From: Thunnus maccoyii
Taxonomy: Eukaryota; Chordata; Actinopteri; Scombriformes; Scombridae
DNA: 64,000 bases
Assembly (NCBI RefSeq): GCF_910596095.1
Contig: NC_056534.1
Location: forward strand, 37,680,588-37,744,587
Direction: 5' to 3'
The position numbers and the translations under genes are program-made. The notes beneath the pieces were generated by a model, which had not been told where the DNA came from, ran no database searches, and saw nothing but the letters and a program-made list of their open reading frames with translations. This document shows positions 12,922 through 25,646 of this stretch, in pieces. Position 1 is the stretch's first letter. The number at the start of each line of letters is the position of its first letter.

Positions 12922-12958
<37 letters not shown>
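12874..12958. repeat. Compound (TG)n(GA)n microsatellite
   Basis: TG repeat 12874-12909, a G run, then a GA repeat to 12958. About 275 bases from a strong minus-strand donor at 12599-12593. Confidence 0.95.
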
Positions 12959-12961
<3 letters not shown>

Positions 12962-13660
12962 TCTGATTACGTTCCTATTTATATATGCTATTGTTTTCCC
13001 CAGAGTGTGGAGATGTGGATTGTATAATTTAGACTTTAGCCCACTCAGACAGATACTTGCGCTGACATCCAAAAAACACAAACACCAGTGGAAACTCTTG
13101 TAATCCCACAAAATTCCTGTAGAGACTTAAGATATTCTCTGTGGCATTTTACAATGTGTTTATGTTGACTTAATGGTGCAAAATGTTTTTGTTTATCCCA
13201 GTGATATTTTCACCGGTATAAATATCACTTTTTCCTACAATAAAGGACACAAGAAACATAACAAAACAGGAATATCGATACACACACAAAAAACAACTGA
13301 GAAATAAAAAATAAATAAATTAAAACATGTATATATCATACTGCAAAAGCTGCAGAATCATGAGAATCTTTAGTAGCATACGTAAGCTTTTCCTCAGCTG
13401 TTGATTCAGTGCTTCAGTTTTTTTCCATGAAAGGCAATATTGCAGTTTTACCTGATTGATACAAAGTCTGACCAGTTTTACCATAAATTTTGATTGTTTT
13501 AGACCTAAGATACAAAAACATAGGCAGAGAGGGGGTGTGGCTTTGGTGCTCTTTCGGGAATTTATAACCCTTTCTTAAGGGGGAATTTGCTTTTATTTTA
13601 TGTAAGATATACTCTCAGAGAGACCTGTATTGGTATACATGTGAACTCAAGTCACATGAC

Positions 13661-14015
13661 TAAAGGGATACTCCAGTGATTTTGCATTCACAAAGTTGGT
13701 AGACTTGTAAGAGGAACATTTAAAAAAACATAGTGGTCAAAATCAAAGTAGCAGCAACTGAGATATCTTGAATTTTAGTCTCTAGTATGGGTCAAGCTCT
13801 AAAACTGCTGGATCCTACATTTCCCATAATGCACCCCAACAGCATCTTTTATAAGACTTCTCCTGCGTGGTCAATGCCCACATCTTTAGAGCCCCTTGCC
13901 TATGTTTGCAATGCAGCCTTTCTGTTATGAATTTTGAATCTTTAAGGCCAACCTGATATTTTTCCAGACTTTAGAAAGTTTCTGAAATTGTAAAATCTGT
14001 GGATTGGCCCTTTAA
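13661..14015 (+). mobile_element. Non-coding repeat family 'TAAAGGGATACTCCAG', copy 1
   Basis: Starts TAAAGGGATACTCCAGTGAT and ends TGTGGATTGGCCCTTTAA. Internal CCTACATTTCCCATAATGCA is shared with the copy at 55491-55772, which lies in the opposite orientation. Confidence 0.7.
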
Positions 14016-14059
14016 CCCTAATGACTCATGACCTCACTTTGACTTTAGCTTTTTGACTT

Positions 14060-15640
14060 GATATCCTTCCCAAAACTAAAGAAACATCTGTGATAAGAAA
14101 ACAGTGCATCCATTATCAAGGTCATTGGTTCATCAGTTCTTCTCGCTGTTCTAACGACAGTCGATGGAGTCATTGGAGTCAACTGAGGCCAAGTGTAAAT
14201 GACAGTCATGGGAGTTATCACAGGAGACCAAATGTGAATGGTTGTTAAGTCTCCTGGGAAGGGATGAAGGGACACCATTGTAGGTGGGGGATAAATTGTG
14301 TTGTAGACCTCCTCGTCTGTTGAGGGATGGTCTCTCTACTTTGATGTCGATAGACTCCTTCACTCATCTTTCAAACCATCTGTCCTCCATATCCAAAATA
14401 TGTACGTTGTTGTCCTCGAAAGAGTGTCCCTTATCTTTCAGATGTAGGTAAACTGCAGAGTCTTGACCTGAGGAGTTGGCTTGGTTGCTTAGTTTCCCCA
14501 ATATGCAAGTCTATGCATACCTCACTGCATTGGACTGCATACACTAGATTGCTTTTGTTGTGTTTGTGTTTGGTCCTTTCTGATGGACCAGTTTCCGTCT
14601 TAGTGTGTTGCTGGGTTTGAACACAGGGATGCTGTGTTTGTTGAAAATCTTCCTGAGTTTCTAAGATACTGCAGGCACATATGGAATGATGATTTTGTGG
14701 CATTTATTCTTCTTTTCTTCACCACCCGCAGTGTCAGTGTCCTAGATGTTGCATCTGTTTTCACAAAGGTCCAGTTAGGGTATCCGCAAGCTTGAAGTGC
14801 ATCCTTCAGGTGTTTGTGCTCCTTGTCTTGGTCCTGGGCACTTGTTGGTACATTATCAGCTTGGTGGTGCAGGGTTCTTATAACTCCTAGATAATGCTCC
14901 AGTGGGTGGTGAGAGTTAAAGAGTAAGTATTGGTCTGTGTGTGGCAGTTTCCTGTATACTACAATGTGGAGGCTCCTGTCCTCCTCAATGTGTACAGCAT
15001 TGTCAAAAAAAAGGCCAAACTGTTGATCCTGACGTCCTCTCATGTTACTGTCCACTGAGTTCATGTGTTCTGTGAAGGCTTGTACTTCCTGGGTTTTAAT
15101 TTTGACCAATGGGAGATACTGGTGAGCCCATGACACAACCATGCTTTTGTTACCCCCCCCCCCCCCCCCCCCACCACCCCCACCCCCACCCCCATTGTAC
15201 TGGAAATAGGTACTGGTATTCAGACAGAGGTCCAGCATTTCGCAAATCTGGTCTGGGCTGAGGTAAGTTCTATTGTTAAGGTTGTTGTCCTGTAGCAGTT
15301 ATGTCATTACAGTTTCCACTGCCTGCATAGTTGGCATGCATGTAAACAATGAGGTGACATCATAGGACACCATGGTTTCATTTGAGTTTTGAATATGGTG
15401 AGGAGTGTTACCAATCAAGGGGGCTAAGACAGTAGATATGTCTGATAATGTTGTAAGTAACTGAGTTGATGCTGCTGATAATGGGCCTTATGGGGGCTCT
15501 TTCATTGCAGATCTTGGGGAGCACATACATGCATGGGATGGCTTCTCCAGGATACAAAAGATAATATTGTTCACGACTGATGGTTTTCTCCTTCTGTGGC
15601 TGTTGTAAATATTCTGTGGCCTTTTTTCTTGTATCCACTG
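14060..15640 (-). mobile_element. Broken Penelope-like retroelement (RT + GIY-YIG)
   Basis: Minus-strand frames read, in order: a fingers segment (LPKICNERAPIRPIISSINS, 15408-15638), a palm start with YDVTSLFTCMPT (about 15330), then HTDQYLLFNSHHPLEHYLGV and KDALQACGYPNWTFVK (14600-15238), a GIY-YIG-type nuclease stretch (YAVQCSEVCIDLHIGETKQP, 14431-14703) and a tail (KVERPSLNRRGGLQ, LSPTYNGV, 14151-14363). This matches the RT plus GIY-YIG polyprotein of fish Penelope-like elements. Frames change several times and stops intervene. The catalytic YxDD part between FQY and VKIKTQ is absent, replaced by a C-run on the plus strand, so the copy is dead. Confidence 0.82.
15153..15198 (+). repeat. 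Poly-C / (CCCCCA)n tract inside the Penelope-like copy
   Basis: Twenty Cs followed by C-rich ACCCC units. On the element's strand it reads as a Gly run in the middle of the RT palm, at the point where the conserved palm sequence is missing. Confidence 0.9.
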
Positions 15641-18547
15641 GTGGGATCTACCACCAATGACCTTGATAACAACCCCACAGAGGTTAAATACCTGGGACTC
15701 CCCACCAGTCAGTTAGAACTGAAGAAGCCCCTTATAAGAGAGATGAAATATCTTCAAGTATCTAGTCCAGTTGCCCTCAATTCAACCCTCCTTAGATAAC
15801 TATGACCTGGATGACTGAGAGTCATGAATTTTAAAAAGCAAAAGGCCAGTTCTGTACATATTTATAATGACAATATTCTCATAAAATCTTACTTTTGTTA
15901 TGTTTGTTATGAAATTATATGATAGCCATCCAAAACTGATGATTATCTTTTCTACAGAGTCAAATGGATATCACATTTTTGTATTTTTGTGAAGACACAA
16001 ATGACTTGCACTGTCAACCACGATGAGTGAACAGCCAGTCTGTTGAAGATATTCAGAGAGGCGGAAGAGAGTAATTGCTGCAATCTCTGCAACTTCCAAC
16101 GGTTCACTGCTTCTTCTTCCTCTTGTCTGTGCTGCCACTACGACCGCTGCAGGCCTTAAGCAACAGCACCCAAACAACAAACACAAAGCAGCAAGTCATG
16201 CTGGACTTTATTATAAAACTATATCACATCAGATGTTTAAACCAGTATCTTAATTTAAATCTTGTCTTGTAATTTTACTTTTTCATTACACAGATAATTG
16301 CATATAAACTGATATATAAGGTTAATTTTTTTTTGTATTGAGGAGTCCCATAAACCGAGGTGAACTTTGGTTGCCTTGCTGCGGACTCTGTCCTTCTTAA
16401 GCATCATTTTCATGCAATCCCGTGCCAGGAGACCTGATTAAGTCTGAGTTAATTAAATGACACTGTGTGTTAGGTCTGGTTAAACACAGGTTATATAACA
16501 GTGATTTGTGCTCGCACCGAGACCTTAATTCTTCAGAAAATGAGGAGTTGAACATGTTTTTGGACCTGTAATTCACAGAAGAGTGATACATATTCTGGGA
16601 TGAAATTTAAATATCTGCAGCTCTGTTGTCCAGCCAGTCTTAATGGCTCTCATGTAAATAGGGATTTTCCTTTGGCAGCATGTGTGTTTATGTGTGTGTG
16701 GGATGCTGAATCAATCTGGAGTGCTACCTGTGTGCTAAAATAATCTCTCCTGCTTTAGTTTCTGATAACCATTCATCCTAGAAATAGACAAAACAGAGAA
16801 ATGGCTGCGGCTGCGGCCAAAACCATTTGTACTTTTCTGCACTGGACAGATTGAACACCATCAGTCTCTGTAAATAAATAAAAAAGCATAAATAAATAGA
16901 AAGGCAATGGTTATGAAGCATGGTAGCGCAGTGTCAGCTGAATACGTGCGGCTGTGTGAGGCCAGCTTTATGGTTTCTTATTTCAGACCTCTTTGAGGTG
17001 TTATTGCCAATTAGACACAACTCTTTAGTTTCCATGGAAACCTTATTTTTTCCTTCTTTCTGTTCTTTCTCTCATACATAAATACACACGCTCTCTCTCT
17101 CTGCACGGTTTATTTTTAAAACTCCTTTCTTTTTAGTTTGATGAGACAACAGGTGGGTGTTGCATTGCGTAGGGGGGACGTTGGAGGTACATTAATATAT
17201 GGGCTGAGCAGTGTGGGCACAGGTCGGAGGTGAGAGGATTAACTAAGTGGGCACGTGCAGGGAATGAGTGGGCTGAGTATAACTCACAGTCGAAGGAACA
17301 CAATGTCCTCCAATGTAACAAGTCTGAATGAAACAAAAGTTGTTACTGTTGTGTAGCAGTTGGATGATTCATGTACGCAAAGTTTTACAATCAAACACGA
17401 GGTGGCACTTACACTGGAGGAATGAATGTGGGTTGCACATAAAGGTAATATGATAAGAAAGAAATGATAAATGACTATGATAGAAGCATAAGAATGCAGC
17501 CACACTATAAATGTCAAAGACTGTGTCAAATAGAAAAGCCTCTAATTAGAGAGTGTTAAGTCATGCAGCGGGACGTGAAGCTGAGTGAGGTGAAGGAAAG
17601 ACCGTCCTTACTGCCAACACGGCCATCTGTGTGTAGAAATAGCTCTGATCTAGGTGGCAGAGAGATATTAATGCATTTTTGGTGGCATATTTTCCTGGAG
17701 GCACTTCTGTATTTCTGTCTCCATAGGGACAATCCATCACTTCTCCTCATCACACACAGAAAAGCGCTGAAAAGCACACACGCAGACACACAAACACACA
17801 TGATTTTTTTCCCCCCAGAGCAAAACCTCGTGGAGGAGGCCAACGACAGAAATCACCACCAAAGGTCCTCAACACCATTATAACAACTCTACCCTTCAGT
17901 CCTTTGAATTTGATAAGCAGATGATGGGAGCTGTTGTCTGTAGTGCCGACCCGCTTGATGACTCCCCCTTGGACGCCATGAGAGCCAATTTATTTGGAAG
18001 CAGGAGGTCCGGTCGCCTCATTTCTCACTTTGAGAGCTGATCCAGGTCAACATGTTTTTAGAAAAGCAGGCCGAGGGGGGCTGGAGGAGGAGGCCGAGGG
18101 GTGGAGGGGAGGCGATCACTCCCAGCGGATGAATAAATTTACTCTAAATTAGAGCTGTGTACAGAGTTTCTCTTCACACTGGAAACACCAACATGTCACG
18201 TCCACTTTATTGTTTTGTGTATTTAATCTGATTCTCAGTCTGTGACTTCTTTGACATTTACTGAATTTAAAACAGGCTGTGACACAAAAACAACTGCAAA
18301 AACCAGCAATTTTCATTTTTGGCAAGTTTTTATTTATTTATTTATTTATTTTTTACCTTAATTTAATTTTGCTCAAACCAGGCTCATATGACAAAACTAT
18401 TAATTATAACAGAAGTGCCAGACTGAAGTTTTTACCTTGAAACAGATACATACAGTATCTGTGCTGACATTTTACACCTCTGGGAACCATGTTTACAAGG
18501 ATTTAAAAAGTTACTCTCATACATTTGTGCTACAATTCATTTAAGCT
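15641..18547. other. Intergenic, no gene seen
   Basis: No splice-supported coding sequence. Contains two RFX X-box-like palindromes (17028-17041 and 17717-17730), discussed as a finding. Confidence 0.45.
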
Positions 18548-19571
18548 GTAACACTTATTTTTAAACCCATCAATTTAGCATTTATAAGAAGTATATAGGC
18601 TATTAATTACTGGTTTATTAAACACTATAACACACTATAATGTAGTTGTAAGCAGACACAAGGACATTTTAAAGTGTTCATGAATGTACTTGTCAACAAA
18701 TATAACTCATTGTGTGAAGCATCCATAACAGATAATAAATGATTAACAATAGTTGTAATGAATGTAACAAATCTAGAAGAAATGTTTTCTTTATTGGTAT
18801 TTAACACATTAATTAACCGCTGCAAACCTGCACATGATTGGTTTATACATGTTTCTACACAGTTGATAAATGTTTCTTAACATGCTGTCAGTTGCATTTA
18901 ATTATGTATATTTAATATGGTTACAGATGTGTTATATGGTGTTATCACTCATTCATTGACTGTTTATACACTGGCTATGGATGCCTCATCAGAAAACGTT
19001 TCCCTCCACTCAGAAATGTGTTTTTCTTCTTGTTCCTTCAATTGGATGTTTGAGCTTCACTGTGCAGGAAGACGGATGTGCAGAGTTTGACACATGAAGG
19101 CTGTTTTCACAGCTCGTGTGCTCGTTTGTAAGGCGTACAAACAAGCAGGATTTGTGACATCATAACTAGTTAGGACTCGGGGCGATCATGGTCCAGTATG
19201 TGGAAACTTCACAGAGAACAGACTTCATCGTGAAGCAGGACGCATCGTGTGTCCAACATATAAACTTTAAAAAAACATTTGCAGATTCATAAATTCTGAA
19301 TTTTTGAATGTATGAGAAGGAATAGATGTCATTTTAAGGATTTTAATGAGGTAATTTAACTTTTTTTTATGGAAAATTAGACACAATTTTATATACAAAA
19401 CAGAATATTTTCATATGTCTTAAAACATGTCTGGGGGGGATCTTTAACCAATACATTAAACATTTATACTTTCTGATATCTGCTTACAACTACATTAACA
19501 ATTTATTAATTGTTTATGTTCTGCTCATAAATGCTAAAAAAGGAGGGGTGGAGGGTTGAATAAAGTGTTAC
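18548..19571. mobile_element. 1-kb element with about 100-bp inverted termini
   Basis: Left arm 18548-18657 (GTAACACTTATTTTTAAACC ... TGTAGTTGTAAGCAG) matches the reverse complement of the right arm 19477-19571 (GTAACACTTTATTCAACCC ... TGTAGTTGTAAGCAG). About 820 bases between them hold no ORF of note, so it is a non-autonomous DNA element. Confidence 0.7.
19326..19447 (+). repeat. Dispersed repeat shared with 45932-46055, copy 1
   Basis: ATGTCATTTTAAGGATTTTA at its start and ATGTCTTAAAACATGTCTGG near its end, both present in the same order and spacing at 45932-46055. Lies inside the 18548-19571 element. Confidence 0.6.
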
Positions 19572-21547
19572 CTCAAGAGATTTTTAGGTATAAAAACCTT
19601 GCAGCAGTTTCATGTTTTATTGTCGGTAATGATCTGATCGAATATCAGGTAAACTGATATGATGCTAGTTAAGATGAAGCATAAGAATAAGTCGATAAAC
19701 AATATTTAAACAAAATTAATTCAGGATATTGATAATACCTAATAATAATAATAATAATAATGATACCTTGTAAAACTTGAGTATATCAGATGATATCAGC
19801 TGCTTCTCACATTTGTGAGGTAAGATTTGACATAACAAACAGCTACAGCACATTAAATAAAACATGAAATATGAATTTGTAAAATGCATGGGCTTGTTTG
19901 TTTGACAGCAAAAAAGAGGGTTAAAGTTGCCGAGTTGAGAAGGTTTTTCTGAGCAGGAGCAGTGGTCATGATCAATACTTGCCTTGGGTGAGGGCTAGGA
20001 TCAGGGTCAGGAGTGCTGGATCAATTTTTGCCCTCCATGCTGAGGCGATTGTTAATGGGGAATTAATCACTCATCTATGATCAGTCTTATAATGAGACAC
20101 TCGGTTATGAAGCTGTTTCTTTGTTTTTCTACAACGTATTTTAAGGTTATTTGTACCTCTGCAGACAACGCGATGCAGAGAGGAGGAATTGATTGCACAT
20201 GATCGTAATCTCTGATGTAAAACTCACAATGCTAAAAGCTGAGCACGTGTCACATGACCCCTCACATGTCTGCCAATATCCAGAAGGTGGAAAAAATAAC
20301 AAAAATATGAAGAAAAGGTAAAGTAACTCAATTAAAGGTAAAACTTGAAAACAAACCTGCACAAGTGGGGAAAGTTGTACGCCAAGTAGAAAGTTCTAGA
20401 CAGTATATAATACTATAAAATAGTATATATTTAATTAAATTTGTCTAGAAAGCATGCAAATCAAAAAATATAGAAAGCAAAGTTTCCAATAATAAATGAA
20501 AAAAAGCTTAATTTTACTGGTCCCTTAACTTTCAGCCTACCAACATATTTAACAAACAAGAATTATCCAACTGGGGCCCCTGAGGACCCCGAGAATAAAC
20601 TACTGTAAGAAACAACCATCATAGCAAAACATTATTATTCATGTAATTTATGTCATCTGAAAAAAACCAAAAAAACAAACTATAATATAATTATTATTTT
20701 AGGAAAGTTACAGTTAATTTACATATTGTGTAAAACAAACATATATACTTTTCTTCAGTGCAAACTGCAGCTTTTATCCCAAGTACAATCTTTCCACAAA
20801 CCCTTCCAAATGACTGAGCGCCCCTGCCCCCCCTGATAATAGATCCATTACACAATGTGGGTTATCTTGAATTATAGCTTGTCATTATGTCATTAGGGAC
20901 GTCCTGTCTTAATGTTGGCTGTACAGGACTTAATTTACATATACTCCCAAATTACATATCTAAGCTGATGGAAATGCTCACCTCTCTGGAAAACATGAAA
21001 AGCAACATAGTGAGTTGTTTTTTTATCTTTTCCCCTGAACATTTTTGTACACTAATAATGCCTATTGAAAACATCTGTGATGGTGAGTCTATAGTGGTTT
21101 GGCAACCATCTCCTGCAAGCTTTTGGTCTGATGATTGCTCTAAATGGACATGAGGAATATTAGCTCACTTTAAAGACTAGGAATGAATTTGTTCTTTTCT
21201 AAGATGAGGTTACCTAGACAACAAATCTAATGGTGTTTTCAGGAAGACCAGGATAAACTCAGAACTCCCCATAAACCAGAGCAACTCCACCTGTATGACT
21301 CCTTGGAGAAGTGGAAGCTTTCCTTCGTGAGGAAGTCCAACATCCCACTTACCATGCAGTTCAAGACTTGTTTGATTCTTCCAAGGTTTGATGTAAATCT
21401 GGTTGACAGGGGGTCTTAATTTCAATTTAAAAATCCAAATTCAAACAGCTCTATTGGCATGATGGTAATCAGATACAGTATTACCAAAGCACAATACATT
21501 TCTTGAAAGAAAGAGGTGAAAAGAAAAACTGTACATATATATATATA

Positions 21548-22078
21548 GGTGCAGTATGTTTGAAACTGCAGATTTAACAATTTGTTTCTGTTGTGGAGTC
21601 AACCCCTAAGGATTACCACCTATCTTACTTAACCCTGAAAATAACTGTTTTTTTCTTTTTGGCCACTTGGGGGCAGCTGGAGCAAGCTGTAAACATAGCA
21701 TTGACATATTATCACCTTTAAAGTTGATATGACAAACATGTTAGCAAACATTCGCCTATTTACACATCCAGTAGACACATTCAGAGTAACGTTAGCGTTC
21801 ATTTGGAGTCGTGTCTGTGTCCACCTGATGAATGTAAGTCCAATATTCACTGTCTTTTTAACTCTGTTTTTGGTCTCCACCAGCGCCTGAGAAAAATATG
21901 TCTCTTTATCTGCTAAGTGCTCCACTTTGTTCACCAGCTTGTCGCTTTGTAGTTTGGTGCTGGACAGTTCGTAGACAGTGGGTTTATAGGCCTTTTTCAC
22001 AGCAGACACGTGACTCATCATTGTAGGAAAACATCCACAGGCATTACTAATAACAGCTAAATGGAACTGGGTCATCAT
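21548..22078. repeat. Probable interspersed repeat
   Basis: Contains strings I associate with a recurrent percomorph repeat (GGCCACTTGGGGGCAGCTGG, GGTCTCCACCAGCGCCTGAG, TGTTCACCAGCTTGTCGC). The 149-codon minus-strand frame here has no recognisable domain and is taken as a by-product. Confidence 0.45.
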
Positions 22079-25000
22079 TAATGTTATTATTTACACCTGT
22101 GCTTTTCCTACTTGTTGTGTCAAAATGTCTTCTGTGGAAAAGTCCTGTTAGAGTTTTAATTGTCATTGAAAACAGCTGCCGTCTGCAGCTGGAAATTAGA
22201 TTGATGAGAAATCAAACAATGAGCTGAAAGACATTAAAACTCTCTGTAGAGCCGAGTGGAACAGCAGAGTCTGGTGATAAATCTCTGTGGGTTCTTCACT
22301 ACATCACACATGGTCATTTATTCCATTGTTGATAGAAAAATATTTATTAGAGCAACTTTAAAGTGGAAAATTTGATTTTGAAAAATAAGGGACATCTATG
22401 AGAGAGTTGAAGTCTATTTTGCAATGAAAAAAATCCACAACAAACAATGTTCTTATATCACAGTTATGAACATAAAGTAACTTTGAAACACTGAGGAAAT
22501 TGTTTTCTGTTAGGTTTAAGTTGTGGGAGATGAACTTTTCCGACTGCATTTCCATGGATACCGGCTCCACTCTCTTGTTACCGTTGCCAGCGCAGCTGAA
22601 TATAGCTACAGTCTGCATGTGACACACAGCACAAGACAAAAATATCTCTGTTTAATTGTCATTTTACTTGCCAAAAATGTTTCATTATACTCCTGCGTCT
22701 TGGAGGCTTACTTGATTGTGTTGTGTGAAAAAAAATGTAGGCTCTAAAACCACAATTAATCATCACAAACCTCTGACATGTTCTACATTTCCACAGCAGC
22801 AGGATCACTCAGTAAACTGGACCTGAGCTCTCAGTTCTCACCAATCATTTAGAAACAAGCTGCAGAGTAAAGAACACTTATAAATACACAGCATCTCTGT
22901 GGAGGCTTGATGAGCAGAGTGGGATCGTCACGCAGATGGTGCACGGTTGTTTTTGTGCAAGTCGATGTTTGTGTGTGTGCAGAAGGACAAAGACTGAATG
23001 TGAGCATTCAAATGTGCATGTTTGTCCTCAGTGTGTGTGTGTGTATGTGTGTGTGTAGGTATGTAAGTTTGCACACACACTCTCGCTCTGTTGAGACAAA
23101 AGGCCCCCTCTTGTGGCTGTGCCAACAGCTTTCAGAGACACAGTCGACTCGTTCACAGGAGTTTGAAACAGAAAAACAAAGTATAAAGCTGAACATGACA
23201 TTGAACATTACAGCTCTGTGATAACAACATACAACTAATATAATCTAATTACTGTTAGCATATTATCCTATTATTACAACTCTATTTTCCCATTACCCCA
23301 ACTTCAAGATTATTAAAACCATATATATTCCAGACTGTGTCATATATATCGGTTTGTTCCAGCTCTTCACTGAAGTGACATGATGTTTATACAAACTGAC
23401 TCAATGACCATCAGATTAAAATAATTTAAATTCTGGACGTCCTGTGCATAATTTTATACATTACTATTATACGCATAGTAGTATATATATAGTTTGGTAT
23501 CTTTGGAAACTTTGGTATCTCTACTAGAACTCAAAATTAAGTTCAGTGTGTTTGATCAGCGTTTGGCTGAACTGCCTAAGATTGTAATGTTTGGATCACC
23601 AACAGACCGTTAACCCCAATACTACCATCTAATGGTAAAGATTTTACACTGATATTATTACTGAGAGAATATTACCTCAACATAACTTATTATGTGAGCA
23701 GATTAGCCTGTTATTACTCATTTTGATGCTTTTACACACTATTATTCTTTAGTTGAAATGAAACTCCAGTATTACCAACATCTTCATCGTTATCATCAAG
23801 ATATTATGGAGCGTTAACTTCCTCTTCTTTTAAGAGACTGAACAGTTTCAGAACCAGGACATCCAGGTTCTGCAGCAGCACTTACCTAGAGGCCGTTTAT
23901 GGCCTTAATTCACTTATCATAATGTGCTATAAGTCTTATATATTATATATTTTAAGTCTTGTATACGAGGATCTACATCTGAACTGATTTGTGGTACTAT
24001 TATAATTATTTATGTATTTATTGTGATATGAGGTTTTTGTCATTTTGTGTGAGCTCACCAAACCAAATCGATTATGTTGAAATGACAATAAAGTATTGAC
24101 CCTTCTGTTACCTACCATGTTATTACTCCAGTATTAAACGCAAAGAAACGGATAGTGGGCACATACGAAACCAGTAAGGTGAAGGTGCGTGTAGTGGAAA
24201 GTTTTTCAGGCTCCCAAAAATTTAATGAAGCAACTTTTGTTAAACATATGAACAGTTTACAAAATATGCATTGCTATAGATTAGACTACCCAACCGTATA
24301 AGTTGTTAAAATGAGCTCTACCTTGACGACAGACAAATGTATATGTATATATGATAAATATAACACTATAAAAGGGGCCACTTTGCATATTAAGTGCTTT
24401 TACTTTGGGTATATTTTTCTGCCAATTATGTACTTTTACTTAAGTAAAATTTTGCTTGCAGGACTTTTAAAATGGAGTATTTTTTTATTGTGGTACTTTA
24501 ACTTAAATAAAGATCTCAGTACTGCTTGTTCATTACTTTGTCGTTACAGAGCTGTGATGTAAAGTGCTACCAGCATACAGCCTCTGAGTACTATACTCAT
24601 TTATACGGGTCTCACAGAAATGTAAATATCAACATAGTTTAAGTTAACGCTTCTTTCATGTCTTCCTCTACAGGGATTCATCGTCAGGGCAACCATCTGT
24701 GTAGCAAGCTCACCACCGTCCATAAGACATCTGTCAAGAGGAGTCAGTGCTACGTTTCACTTTCTAAAGATGATGATATTTGATAGGATGCAGTCACCAT
24801 ATTGGACCCATGTGAGAACCAATGAATGTTTGTTTTCTGATAAAAGACCCCCAGCCAGAATAACTTGTATGATCCACCAGAACACCTCCATCCTGACGTG
24901 AAGAAACTGAGCTTTCAATGAAGGATTTAACTGTTTGAAGACTGTGGGACACGTTAATGAGGTAGATTGTCTTGTGACTTTGTTTTAGATATTTCTACGT

Positions 25001-25517
25001 GAAACGTGACATAGATATGTTACGCTGGAGGCTTCTCTCTATGTAATGGTGACACCATAAACTGTCACAATTTTCTGCTCAGAGGTGTAAATGTATCCCA
25101 TCAATAGTGGTGTCTGTTTCAGTCAACAGGATATCATTGACTGTGCTCACAAACTTTATATTACATGTAGACATGACTCACTGAGTTCTATTTATGGTAA
25201 CAGCAAAAAAAAAAAAAAATGTTTTAAACACATATTGTGTTCTGTTTATATGCAATTCAAATATAGAAATCCAGAGAGTTAACCTTTAATCCCATAGAGC
25301 CTGCATAATCCAAACTAATACATTTAGGATAGTTTTGGATTCTTATTAGTTGATATTTGTTATTCATATTATGTTAATGAACTGTTTCTAGAGCCCACCA
25401 AGAGCCTCATGGGAAATAAGACCCCACCACTTCTATTGAAAATCAATCAATCAAATGCTATTTTAATGCTGTAGTGCTGAACACTACAGATGACGGGGGA
25501 GATTCAGCAGGATCGTC
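22079..25517. other. Region upstream of triobp, nothing recognised
   Basis: AT-rich; TG/CA microsatellite at 23033-23057. The triobp promoter should lie near 25.4 kb, but no TATA or CpG cluster stands out. Confidence 0.4.
24395..24510. repeat. Fragment of 'ACTTTTACTTAAGTAAAATTTT' repeat
   Basis: Contains GTACTTTTACTTAAGTAAAA, TTGCAGGACTTTTAAAATGG and GGTACTTTAACTTAAATAAA, hallmarks of a very common teleost interspersed repeat. Confidence 0.5.
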
Positions 25518-25646
25518 ATGTCTCCTCCTGTTGAGGATTATTACTGCCGCCGGTTTCAGCCCAACACCTTCGACTCTTCCCGCTGCAGCACCTGCCTGCG
25601 TCCGGCTCACATGCACCTCAGCAGCTCACAACAGGATGGTTCACAA
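25518..25646 (+). CDS. triobp: triobp N-terminal Cys/His exon
   Basis: ATG at 25518 opens 43 codons ending at a GTATGT donor in phase 0. They contain [18 protein letters not shown], then Pro and His, matching the spacing of human TRIOBP CEHFEANILTQNRCQNCF and of the related MPRIP start. The small Cys/His signature is seen; metal binding is only an inference. The phase fits the acidic exon at 28182 exactly. A longer overlapping reading frame here (25474-25680) is out of frame with this exon. Confidence 0.72.

Noticed and set aside
12674-13111. 145-codon minus-strand ORF
   Set aside because: Its middle is the TG/GA microsatellite translated as Ser-Leu and Thr-His repeats; no domain.
17556-17883. 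Overlapping ORFs of about 95-106 codons on both strands
   Set aside because: No domain, no splice signals in phase; the overlap on both strands indicates chance.
21629-22078. 149-codon minus-strand ORF
   Set aside because: Lies wholly in a probable interspersed repeat; no family recognised.
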